In this document: positions 32,401-42,249 of the stretch, piece after piece
How the letters are laid out: every line of letters starts with the position of its first letter
Position numbering within the stretch: position 1 is the first letter of the stretch
DNA from: Bursaphelenchus xylophilus
Lineage: Eukaryota; Nematoda; Chromadorea; Rhabditida; Aphelenchoididae
Length of the DNA stretch: 64,000 bases
Assembly (NCBI GenBank): GCA_904066235.2
Contig: CAJFCV020000001.1
Span: 12,891,291-12,955,290, forward strand
Reading direction: 5' to 3'
The notes under the pieces: generated by a model
What the model saw: only the letters and a program-made list of their open reading frames with translations
Told to the model about the DNA's origin: nothing
Databases searched by the model: none
Position numbers and translations under genes: made by a program

Positions 32401-34815
32401 TTTTCTTGTCAAAACCTTGTTGAAAGACCTCTTGATGTGCTCTGTGATTTTCTCCAGGTGGACTTGACTTCTCGTCGTTCAGGCTCGTCGAATTTTCGGT
32501 TGCGTGTCGCGTGGACCTTTTCAGAGAATTCCAATCAATCAACAAATACATCTTCAGGATAACAAAAAGGGACGCCAAGGCACCTACCTTCGCCATGATC
32601 ACTTCGAATCAGCTCCATCTTCAGTTCAACCACCAGTGTATTAATTCTACCATCCATTAATTCCATCTCATCAACATCTTCACCATCAAATTCGTTTTTA
32701 CATCCGACCCCGTCTCCAATTGGAATTTTCAATGTTCGCCACAAATTTTGGATTAGCAACCTTTAGCAATGATTTGTTTGGCCTGGAGATTATTCGTGAC
32801 ATCAATATCATGTTGGGAGTGATCCAATGAATATCTGAAATGAAGCATTTAGAAGACCGATACAAGGAGAAAACAGAAATTTTAGACGTTTTCGCCCCCA
32901 TTTGACCCCTGGACTCACCTTATTTTAGCTGAAGTTGAACATCAGCATACCAATCTGACCATTTTCATCTCCATGAATCCAATCCAGCACCCGTTTTCCA
33001 TGATTTCCACGTCGAAATGGCCCCAAATCACCCAGAACTTGTCCACCTGCACCTGATCTTCACCAATCGAGGACCAATCATTATCTTGGTTCGGACCACC
33101 ACCTTTAATTTGGTTCCATCTCATCTTCTGGAGTCCTTTTGAAGGTTCTCCTTGTTCCACGTTGTCGTTTGATCCGATCTTCGGGTCATTCAGTGTTCTA
33201 CGGCTTTCGAGCCGCTGTGCTGTCGCTTTCCTGATCACCACTTAAATACGCCTTCCGGTCGCCATCAACGAAAAAAATCAGCTCGGGTTTCTTGTCGGTA
33301 TTATGGTTTTGTCACTGGACTTCAATGTGGATCGATTTTCGACATCTGTGGAATGTTTTCTGGAGAAATCACAAATTGCTCACAGGATCTTGATTCAAAT
33401 ATGGAGCCTTCGATCATCGTGGATTTTACCTTCAAGATTGTGGATCGTCATCATCTGGATCTCCGCCTAAAACCAAGAAGGATTACTTTAGAAAAAGGAT
33501 AAAATTTTTGTGGGGAACATTAAGATAATATTAGAAAATAGGGACCTTAGGAATAGTTTTTTTTTTTAAATTTTGGGCCATACTTTTTCAATTTTTCGAC
33601 TAATTTTGGTGATTTCAGTGCCTCCCAGCGCCGCCGGCCAGGCCTCTGGCCAAAACGTGGCCCGCACCGTTCAGGCCGAGCATCCGCCGGCGGTTGCGGG
33701 CTCCCCTCTGGGTGCCCATCACTTCGGCGTCCCAGAGGGAGAGGTCGGACTTAGCATTGCTAGTCCGACCTCGTTCAGCCCGGCGTATTCGAGGTCGCCC
33801 GAATACAGCACGGGCAACTCGACCCTCCACGGCGTCCCGTCGATTCCGTCCTACGAGGAATATGACGCCTATCGGGCGATGATGGCGGAGAAGACGCCGG
33901 AGCCCGTGGATGAAGAGAAGGCCAAGCTTCGGGCGAAGATGGAAGAACTCATAGAAGAAAACCGGCAACTCCTCAGACAAGCCGATGACATGAGAAAAAA
34001 AAAGGAGATGACAGAACTCCTTTGGACGTCAGAAATGGAAAGGGCCAACAAGGCCGAAGCCGACCTGGAGGCCGCTCAGAAGGCCATTTTCGAAATGAAA
34101 ACGAAAGAATACCGAGCTGGAAGAAAGCTCGAAGAGGCCATAAGAGCCAAAGATGAGGCTCTAATCGAATTGGAGAGGGAAAAGGAAGAAACATCCCGTC
34201 TCAAGCAGCGACTCACCGACCACTTGAAGAAAGCCGAAGCCGATGCCAGACCTCCACGAACTCACCGTTCAAGAAGTCCGTTGACACGAACGGCGCCTTC
34301 GTCTTCGCCGACGCCTGACGTCGAGCCTCCCGCAGAAGTCGTCTCGCCCCCAGTCGAGGATCAGGTCTCGGAAGGCCATGAAGAACCAGGACCACAACAT
34401 GAGGCCCCGGGACCCCTGCGAAGGATGCCCAAATGCAGGAGGCGGTGCTGTTACCAGCCGCCGCCTCCTGCACCTCAAGCTGTTCCTCGGCCTCCCCGAA
34501 GATCCAGGGAGGTCGAACAACTCGGCCCGATCATCGAGGAAGTCGTTGAAGAACGTCCGAGGAGGAGAAGCCGTCAGCCTCCAGCCCGGCTCGTCGTCGA
34601 CATGGCACGCCGAAGCTATGCGGCGATAAGGAGCTCAATAATGCCTCGTAAGTTTATTGGCTCTTGTTTTTTTCTTTTTAGGCCAAAACCCTAGAAATAA
34701 ACATGAGGTGTTTTTTGAAGAAAAAAGATCCATATATAATTCTCAATAATATCTGTTTTTTTCAGGCAGAAGAGCTCAAGTCCGGACGGATGATGCTCCG
34801 TGGTTCCTTGGATAA
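29498..34815 (+). CDS. Coiled-coil protein of unknown function
   Basis: Exons 29498-29642, 33619-34647 and 34766-34815 join in frame (phases 1 and 1) to 407 aa ending in DDAPWFLG. The N-terminus (residues 1-48) is Ser/Thr/Ala/Val-rich low complexity. Residues 50-145 are Pro/Ser/Gly-rich. Residues about 147-255 are a strongly charged heptad-like coiled coil (EEKAKLRAKMEELIEENRQL and onward). The C-terminal third is Pro/Arg-rich with a CRRRCC cluster. No catalytic or membrane segment is seen. The large exon has higher GC than its surroundings. The first intron is about 4 kb and full of repeats and opposite-strand exon-like pieces, so an unseen exon there is possible. Function unknown; a structural or scaffold role would be a guess. 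Confidence 0.6.
29722..30172 (+). mobile_element. ~460-bp MITE in a coiled-coil gene intron
   Basis: Starts CAGTGGAAGTACTCCAAGTG and ends CACTTGGAGTACTTCCCCTA; both flanks read TAA, again a 3-bp duplication. Confidence 0.75.
30340..30482. repeat. 21-bp minisatellite, about seven units
   Basis: Units of the form CGTAGGGGGCTTCATCTAAAA repeat with variants at both ends (GTTGGGGGTTTGATC...). On the minus strand it translates as repeated APYVLDE, which I regard as a by-product of the 21-bp period. A related GGGGGCT vocabulary continues to about 30600. Confidence 0.8.
31816..33560. other. Both-strand coding-like DNA, unresolved
   Basis: On + there is a possible short intron (gtaaca...cttttcag, 31947-31979) in a frame ending at 32073 with AATAAA near 32130, and a 37-aa frame at 32211-32324 that starts like a signal peptide (MNFLDLLLWINSITGLNA). 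On the minus strand 32321-32596 starts MAKVGALASLFVILKMYLL, like a signal anchor, and 32942-33241 contains DQVQVDKFWVIWGHFDVEIM. The strands compete and I cannot decide a model. No family recognised. Confidence 0.25.
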
Positions 34816-34849
34816 GGTGGAACCGAATAAGGTAAGTTGTTTTGGGAAC

Positions 34850-35485
34850 TGTTTGGCCTTGATTTAGGCTAAAGTAATATACTTTACTATCTTCAGACGA
34901 AGGCCGGTCTGGACCAGCGTGGAGAAGTGGATCCGGCACCCGTGCCCCCTGAATCAGTCCGGGGGGCCTCTGGAATAAGAAAAAAGGGTGCCCATCCACT
35001 TGTTATGGTCAAGATTGGGGATTTTGGACTATAATAAGGTAAGTTATCATGCTGAATTTATATTTATTCCTTATCTTTTTCAGAAATCCCTGAAAAAGAC
35101 GAACTGATGGAAAGGTGGAGCACTCTGGCCTCCCGAATGAGCCCGGGGGGCCATTGGACTGTGAAAAAGGGTGCCCACCTTTCTTTACGATCCCTCGTGT
35201 GGACGTTTTGGTCGACCGGAACGCCCCGGCCCCTCACTTCATCCGGGGGGCCTCTGGAAACCTTACGGGTGCTCGGTTAGACCAAACAGGGTAAGATTTT
35301 ATTGTTTTGGGAGCTTTCTGACTTTTATTTGGGCTAGAGCAATATAATCTTCCTATTTTCAGATGAAGGCCAGTCCAAACCGAAGTGGACCTGGAACCCT
35401 CGCCCCCTGAATTAGTCCGGGGGTTTTTGGACAAAAAAGAGGCGAACCAATCAACAGAAATTGAGGTAAGCAAGATACTCATGCC
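34850..35485 (+). repeat. Degenerate duplicated segments behind the coiled-coil gene
   Basis: Segments at about 34890-35040, 35085-35290 and 35362-35480 repeat words such as GAATCAGTCCGGGGGGCCTC, GAATTAGTCCGGG and AAAAGGGTGCCCA. Each is bounded by TTTCAG and GTAAG signals, but every frame is broken. They look like worn copies of one exon or one 3' untranslated segment. Confidence 0.5.
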
Positions 35486-36540
35486 TAGGAATTTCGCGCG
35501 ATGTTGTACTAAGCACAAGCTCTGGACGGGGATGGTCAGAATGGGCCGGAAGCGTGAATTTTTTGGATTAATTTTGCGTTACACAACCTTAACGATTTTA
35601 TGTCGCAATAGCTCCATGTCCCAACGAAATAGCACCAAAATCGAAACGTTTTTCGATAAATTGTTACCTAAATTAATATAAAAGTATTCTGGAGGCAGAA
35701 GGACAACAATATATGAACTGCTGCCGTCGAGGATACTAAAATACGCTCAGAAAAGTGGCGTCTAACCCGAATAGATGTATTATAGACACAAATGTGATAA
35801 ATATTGCCTAAATAAATCAAATCCCTTAAAAATTTAGCTAAAGACGAGATTTTTCGGAGCGGAGTAGGGCAAAAATTTGCACTGTCCTGCAGAAAGGTCT
35901 CATAAACAAATCTGATTAAGCCTTTTTCCCCAAATTTAGACTAAAATGTCGCTTCCGGGTCGATTCTTCACCGCATGGCCGACACCTAAATTTCGAAAGA
36001 ACGAAAAAACAAAAAAACACTTACGTATATCCAAGAGATACCTTTCATCACCTAAAGCAACCTTTTCTCCAACTTCTGAAGCCATCCTCTTATTTTTACA
36101 CCTTCTGCAAAAACGGAAATTTGTTTTTGGGAAGAAATATTTTTGTCAAAATCTCGAGTTGCGCCCGAGACTTTTGTAAATCTTGGTGCTATATGATACG
36201 AAAGAACTTGGAAAAGAATTTTTTAAAAGCCGGTTTAGGTTTAGATTGCATCTGGGGCAAAAATTTTAGTTTTTTGAGGTCCACACGTTTTTATTATTAT
36301 TTATAAGCAAGAAACTATACAATTGTTCTAAAAATAGCTTTTTATAATTTTTATTGTAAGTTGCCTAATTTTTGTCCTGAGGCTCTGGCGTTTGCTGCTC
36401 ATTCTCGTCGATTTTCCAACCTACAGCGCGGAAATTTTCTCAAAAACTAGTGCAGCTGATGTTTTACTTGACATCAAGAGTGTTCTAAAAATGCAATAAA
36501 TTCGATCCCGACATAACAGCTAACATAACATTATCTCCTC
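35486..36540. other. No gene recognised
   Basis: AT-rich sequence with only short overlapping frames and no convincing splice-bounded coding stretch. Confidence 0.5.
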
Positions 36541-36548
36541 TTTTTCAG

Positions 36549-37039
36549 ACTCTTACATCAACACGAGCTCAATTGTTCACCGGATCAATGTTTGCTAAGA
36601 TCCGAGCCAACTTTGATGCCATAGTTTAAATCAACCATTCGGACCCAAATCGAGGTAAGTATTCTTTTTTGTGCTATTTTTTGACATTTAGGTAACAAAT
36701 TTTGGGATTTGTTATATTGGACTTCAGCATTCGCTGAGTTGGGCTGGGAGTTAAAAAACCCTTTATTATTTTGGTTGTTTTTTCTTTATAAAGAATTGCC
36801 GGAAGCGATGGGTTAAATTTATCCTGATTTATTGTAGCTTTCGGGTGCTGGCCTGATATTATATTAGGTATGAAGTCTTCAAAAAGTCTAAAAAAGGATA
36901 ATTTATATTTTATATTTATATTTTATCTATTTTTTCAGAATTACGCCAAAATGGTCTCGATTTTGAGCAACCTCAGATGATCCTTTACCGCTGAGGAGTC
37001 CGAACGGAAGTGGATTGGTGCTCCAACCCTTGAAAATGA
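36549..37039 (+). other. Two splice-bounded exon-like segments
   Basis: After TCTTTTTCAG at about 36548 a frame reads TLTSTRAQLFTGSMFAKIRA and stops just before a GTAAGT donor near 36655. A second TTTTTTCAG...GTAAGT segment spans about 36940-37039. Either non-coding exons or decayed coding exons. Confidence 0.3.
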
Positions 37040-37079
37040 AGTAAGTTTATGTTTCTTTTGGTTTTTTGCTGTTTAGATC

Positions 37080-37302
37080 CGGATTTTGGCGGCATGCATG
37101 TGATCGCATGCACCGTGCAAGTGCAACATCGCAGCGGCGCAAACTTTTCTCGACGGAACCGGCGTGAATTTTGGGCGCACGAAATGAAATTGCACAGTGC
37201 GAACTGTTTCGAAAAGGATCGAAAAATTTCGACGAAATTGCATTGCGCGACGCGAAAAAATAGGTTGAAAAGAGTCTACGCACTTTCTGGAACTGCTAGT
37301 AC
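37080..37302. repeat. Dispersed GTGCA-rich repeat, copy 5
   Basis: Contains GCATGCACCGTGCAAGTGC, TTGCACAGTGCGAAC and the end GTCTACGCACTTTCTGGAAC, shared in form with the copies listed at 14483. Confidence 0.55.
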
Positions 37303-37320
37303 TACACGCGCTCAAAACTA

Positions 37321-38368
37321 AGCATGGCTGCAAACCGGGCCAGCCCGGGCCCGAGCTTTGCAAATTTGGAAAGCCCGGCCCGGTTCGGCCCGGAAAATTT
37401 TTATACTTGGTTGGAAGGAAAAAAACGGGTAATGAAAGGAAAATTATGACAAATTTTCGCAAAATGTAAAGAAGAATTTAGCAAAACCTAAGCATAGTGC
37501 AATTGCCGCTGGATTATTTATATAAATTACTAAGTCGCCATAAATTGTCTTACCATATGGTTACAAAAAATCATAAACTTTTGTGTATAGTCACCAAAAT
37601 TTTAGCAAAAATATTTTTATCACAGATCTTTTATTGGATCTGAAAAAAGCTACGCTGCTATTGCGTATTTTTGAAAAATTTTCCGGTTTCTTTTTTTGCC
37701 ATTAACTATGAGGTCGCACTTTAGAATTTCTGACAAGGAAAGTTCTATGGGATATGGAGTTACCGGTCGAGACATACATCAAAAAAATCGCAAATTTTTT
37801 CTGATTCAGAATATGCAAAAATTAGCTGCCTAATTTTGATTTGTAAGGGTGAAAAAAATCCTCAGAACTTTTCTCGCAACACCACGCAAGTTTTCCAAAT
37901 CAAAATGCTTGTTTTTGAGCTAGAGTAAATCCTGGTATCGTCACAAGCCTTAAAATATCAAATTTTATCTCTACTACGCGTTAATTAGTAGTTGCAATAT
38001 TAAAAAGGGGCATTTTCGTGGTGTTGCGAGAAAAGTTCTGATGATTTTTTCACCCTTACAAACCAAAATTAGGCAACTAACTCCTACATATTCTAAACCA
38101 GAAAAATTTTGCTATTTTTTTGATATATGACTCCACCTGTAACTCCATGCCCCATAGAAGTACTTTCCTCGTGAAATTTTTTTCAAATTGACTTGAAAAT
38201 TATTCTTTTATTTGGGCGAGTGGTAAATTATGTCAAAAAAGCTTATTTTTGACCTTTTTCCGGGCAAAACTCAGATTTCAAAAAAAAAAGCCGGGCCGGC
38301 CCGGGCCTAAAAATCGAAGCCCGGCGTCGGGCCGAGAAATTAGTCGGCCCGGCCCGGAGTCATGCCTA
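37321..38368. mobile_element. hAT-like GC-rich element, long copy
   Basis: The left end AGCATGGCTGCAAACCGGGC and the right end CCCGGAGTCATGCCT are imperfect mirrors, with near-matching flanks CTCAAAA / CACAAAA. It shares both subterminal GCCCGGCCCGG regions with the copy at 41365-41788. The extra length comes from nested sequence, notably the inverted-repeat insert at 37720-38185. No transposase frame. Confidence 0.65.
37720..38185. mobile_element. Nested foldback MITE
   Basis: The left arm (AAGGAAAGTTCTATGGG, TCAAAAAAATCGCAAATT, AACTTTTCTCGCAACACCAC) is mirrored by the right arm (GTGGTGTTGCGAGAAAAGTT ... CCCCATAGAAGTACTTTCC). Arms of about 200 bp enclose a ~60-bp centre. Confidence 0.7.
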
Positions 38369-38659
38369 CACAAAAGTCCTGACAATTTGCGCACCGCACC
38401 GTTCATCCTTCCTTCATTTTCATCAGCATTTGTTGCCGCAATTTCCCGTTTTTGCACTAGCGACCTGCATTTTTGCGCGCGACAACCTCGAATTTGCGGG
38501 CGCGATGTCCAAAACCCGAACTTTCCCACGGTGCGAAAATTGTCAGGACTTTTGAGCGCGCGTAGTGTTTTACTGTAGCCCTTTTCGAAAATGGAGAAAT
38601 CTGTTTTTCGACCTTCCCTATTTCTTCCTTGTCTCTTTGGCGGACATTTTTATACGTTC

Positions 38660-40400
38660 CTTTTTCAGACTCTTGCGCTAAGATGAGCGCGTTTGCTCCC
38701 ATTGGATCATTCGCTTCCCTAATGGACAGATCTATGCTTTCAAGCGCCAAGTGGACAAAGATTGAAAGGAAAAAGAAAAAAAAGCCAAGAAAAGGCAAAA
38801 AAAAGAATAAAAGTAAAAAAAAAATAAAAATATAAAAAAGAGGAAAAAAAGGCAAAAAAAGAAAAAGTAAAAAAAAGAAAAAGGGCAAAAAAAATAAGAA
38901 AGCCAAAAAAAGAAAAAAATAAAAAAGAATAAGAAAAAAAAAAGAATAAGAAAAAAAAATTAAAAAAAAAAGAAAAAAAAACGTAAATTAATTAAAGCCT
39001 AAAAAATAAGAAGGCAAAAAAAATACAAGAATTTTGTATGCTCTCCGTCGCCGCTAATCATCCCAAAAAATTAGCTCCAACTTATATCACAATGGATTCT
39101 TAGTGGGACCTGATCATGTAGGTTATCTTTTCGGCTTGTATTTTACCTTGCTTTAGTTTAAAATTATGTAATTTGGATTTTATTTTCAGTATTTTTGGAA
39201 ATCTTTGTGTCCCGAGACGGAACCTACGAATTTTTCCCTTTCCGACCAAGCAGCCAGAAGAACTCGAGACTTCGGATCAACATGGATTCAAGAAAGAGCA
39301 TGGTCAATACGAAGCAGTGAATGTAAAATGTAAGTTTTGGTTAGATTATGGAATGTAGAGGACCTTCGACATGTTTTTATAATACAGGGTGTCCAGAGAA
39401 ATTCCGCGGAAAGTTTTTGTCGATTTCTGGGCGCTAAATCAAGATATCCAAACAATTCTTTTTGCATCGTAAAGATGAAGAATTTCTTCAAACACCCTGT
39501 GTTAGCATTCGTGTTTTGACGTTTTCTTTATTTATTTTTATTTTCCAGACGTTTTCGATACCAACACCCATTATTTTGACCCCATTTGGAAGTTCCCCCA
39601 CTGCCAATTGTATGAAAAAAGAAGAAAAAAGCCAAAAAAATAGAAAAAAAAATTAAAAAATATAGAAGGCTAAAAAAATGAAAATAAAAAAATGAGAATT
39701 GTTAAAAAGCCAAAAAAAAGTCTTAATTAATTTAAAAAAGAAAAAAATCTTATACTCTTATATTGAAAAAAGAAAAATAAAAAAAGAAAAAAAGAAAAAA
39801 AAAAAGAAAAAAGGCTAGAAAATAAAAAAAGATAAGATAAAAGCCTAAAAAAAAAGAATGTAAAACAAAGACCCAACTCCATCTTCACCTTTCGCTCTCC
39901 ACTCCCACCACCTCCTTATCAACATGGAATTCAAGGAGTCCGTGGTCAATATGAAGCAGTGAATATAAAATGTAAGTTTTGGTTAGATTGTGGAATGTAG
40001 AGGACCTTAGACATGTTTTTATAATATAATATTAGCATTACGTTTTATTTATTTGTTTTTTATTTTCAGATATTTGTTGATCACCAAGGCACATTGTTTT
40101 CAACCCATTTGGAAGTTCCTGCAAGATCCAAGGCCATTTTTATGCAAAAAGGACATGGAAAAAGAAGAAAAAAGCCAAAAAAATAGAAAAAAAGGAAAAA
40201 GAAAAAAGGGCAAAAAAATAAAAAAAAAAGGTAAAGAAGGCTAAAAATGAGAATAAAAAATAATGAGAATCGTGAAAAAGCCAAAAAAAAGCCTATATTT
40301 TTGTGTTTAAAAAAAATAAAAAAAAAGAAAAGAAAAAAGGCTAGAAAATAAAAAAAAGATACGATAAAAGCCTAAAAAATAAAAAGAGTTTAAAAAAAGC
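38660..40400 (+). repeat. Tandem triplicate: splice-bounded segment plus A-rich tract
   Basis: Three units each combine TTTTCAG-bounded exon-like DNA with a long A-rich tract made of GAAAAAAAGCCAAAAAA words (about 38760-39030, 39610-39860, 40150-40400). Units 2 and 3 share ATCAACATGGA...CAATATGAAGCAGTGAAT, a GTAAGTTTTGGTTAGATT donor region and CATTTGGAAGTTCC further on. The proline-free Lys-rich frames on + and Phe-rich frames on minus come from the A-tract and are not called as proteins. Confidence 0.6.
39383..39501. mobile_element. 119-bp MITE with Tc1/mariner-like ends
   Basis: TACAGGGTGTCCAGAGAAATT at the left and AATTTCTTCAAACACCCTGTG at the right are mirrors; the same end type as at 2805-3880. 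It is present in only one of the repeated units of 38660-40400, so it was inserted after the triplication. Confidence 0.65.
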
Positions 40401-40501
40401 TCCAACTCTATCTTCACCGTTCTCTCTCCACTCCCACCACCTCCTTTCCTCCCTCCTCTCTCCCTTCCCCCCACCTCCCCCAATCATCAGAGGATTCTTT
40501 G

Positions 40502-40686
40502 ATGATTAAAGTAAGCTTTTTTATCACTTTTGTAGTTTTTTTCTTCCTTTTGAGTTCAGATGCTGCTCATTCTATTTTTAATACCTTTATTTTCATGGAA
40601 CCCGTCGAAAGTCAGACCTTTGGTGCCTTGGCGAAGATGGAGAAATCAATGTTATCCGGGAGGACATCGTCGAATGGGAGAATCAG
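40502..40686 (+). other. Possible signal-peptide exon
   Basis: ATG at 40502 opens MIKVSFFITFVVFFFLLSSD, a textbook secretion signal, followed by EPVESQTFGALAKMEKSMLS and a GTGAGT donor at 40687 in phase 2. Alternatively 40511-40559 is a 49-nt T-rich intron (GTAAGC...GAGTTCAG) and the hydrophobic stretch is a by-product. The phase does not join directly to the exon at 42250, so a missing exon would be needed. Confidence 0.35.
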
Positions 40687-40872
40687 GTGAGTTGGGAGGA
40701 ATAAATGTGGAAAACCGAGATGTAGAAGGGATACTAGGAGCTGTTTAGTCGAGAAGAGTTTGGTTTTGTGAAAGGCCCGCCATTACGACATATTTTCTGA
40801 AATGTTGCGGTAGGGATGACTATTTTTCTTAAAATTATGTTTTTTCGGGTTAAAAATGGATTTGACTTACAG

Positions 40873-41311
40873 CGGAAGTACCCCAAGTGCGACGCTCCGA
40901 TTTTCTTTAAATTTTGAACACACGTCGGCCATAGATTAGATATCAATTCCTGAAATTTTTAGCGCGCTTTGTGGGTGCATGTTGAACGACCTTTGCCACC
41001 GAGAGAGCTGACTAAACGTGGAGAGCGGTCAAAGAGAAAAGCACTTTTTGGCCGTAACTTCGCTAGTTTCGCGCGGAAAAAATTCATTTTTTGTGGAAAC
41101 ATTACCCTCTGCGGTAGAAATAGGCACGAAACTTTTTGTGCCGAAATTCGGCAAAAAGTCTAAAATTTTTGCCGACTTTTGATCTGAAAATCTCGGCTGT
41201 TTTTGCCAAGCGCGATCTGGAATTCTCGCATATATTTTAGAAAAAATTGTTCTAAATTTGTGCCAAGTTTCATCAAAATCTGAGCGTCGCACTTGGGGTA
41301 CTTTCCCTGTG
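40873..41311 (+). mobile_element. ~460-bp MITE copy
   Basis: Has the family ends (AAGTGCGACGCTC... and ...GAGCGTCGCACTTGGGGTAC). The ~55 bp to its right (GGCTGGTCCTGCTCGGTAAG onward) also follow the copy at 46263-46711, so these two were duplicated with flanking DNA. Confidence 0.7.
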
Positions 41312-41364
41312 GGCTGGTCCTGCTCGGTAAGTTCCCGGAATCCGGCGGCCGGGTGTTCGAGGGA

Positions 41365-41788
41365 AGCATGGCTGCAAACCGGGCCGCAGGCCCGTGCTTG
41401 AATCTCCAAGCCCGGCCCGGGCCCGGGCTTGGAAAATTTGGAAAGCCCGGCCCGGTTCAGCCCGCAAAATTTTTACACTAGGTTGGAAAGAAAGAAAGCG
41501 GGAAATGAAAGGAAAATTATGGCAAATTTTCGCAAAATGTAAAGAAAGATTTACCAAAACCTAGGTACATAAGGTCACTTTACGTTCGCTGTCAGCATTG
41601 TGTTCGAAAAAATGAAAAATTCTATCGAAAAAGCATATTTTTCTGGGCAAAACGTAGGTTTCAAAAACACCGGGCCGGCCCTGGCTGGGCCGGGCCTAAA
41701 AATCGAAGCCCGGAGTCGGGCCAAGAAATTAGTCGGCCCGGCCCGGGCCGGAAAATTTTGCAAAGCCCGGCCCGGAGCCATGTCTAGT
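41365..41788. mobile_element. hAT-like GC-rich element, short copy
   Basis: AGCATGGCTGCAAACCGGGC at the left and GGCCCGGAGCCATGTCTAG at the right; flanks TCGAGGGA / TTGAGGGA make a near-identical 8-bp duplication. It interrupts the flank shared between 41312 and 46712. Confidence 0.7.
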
Positions 41789-41825
41789 TTGAGGGACGTG
41801 TGGAGTTTGGAGTACTAGTCGTTCC

Positions 41826-42020
41826 TGAAAGTGCGTGGACCTTTCGTCGCAAATTTTGCGCACTGTGCGTTTGACCTTTTACAATGTGCATTTCGAAAAG
41901 CTTGCGACGTAGGCTTTTTTTTCAACTGCTTCGCATTTTGGGCGCGTGGCCACAATTGCACGCTGCAAAAAGAAAAAAATGCCCTGTGCGCCGCGAAAAA
42001 ATGTCTACGCACTTCCTGTA
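41826..42020. repeat. Dispersed GTGCA-rich repeat, copy 6
   Basis: Ends are GAAAGTGCGTGGACC and GTCTACGCACTTCC, imperfect mirrors, with GCACTGTGCGTTTG and ACAATGTGCATTTCG inside. This copy shows the TIRs best. Confidence 0.6.
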
Positions 42021-42249
42021 GCGACCCGTGGTACTACGCACGCTCAAAAGTCCTGACAGTTTTCGCACCGCTTCGGCTGAACCACCCTGTAGATTGCCAA
42101 ATTCGTCGTGGCGGATTTTTTAGCTCTCTGGTGTAATATCTGATCGTTTTGAGGACTTGATTATGAAAGATTTGTAGGGGCTTTATATTGTTGATGAGAT
42201 AGTCAAATTCCGTTTTCAAGTTTTTCCATTTGTAAAACATTTCTTCCAG

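Noticed and set aside
33615..34629. Overlapping frames on both strands of the large coiled-coil exon
   Set aside because: GC-rich coding sequence opens several shadow frames; only the + frame joins its neighbours in phase and shows a coiled coil.
38457..38906. Phe-rich and Lys-rich frames (both strands)
   Set aside because: They are translations of the A-rich/T-rich tract; no signals support them.
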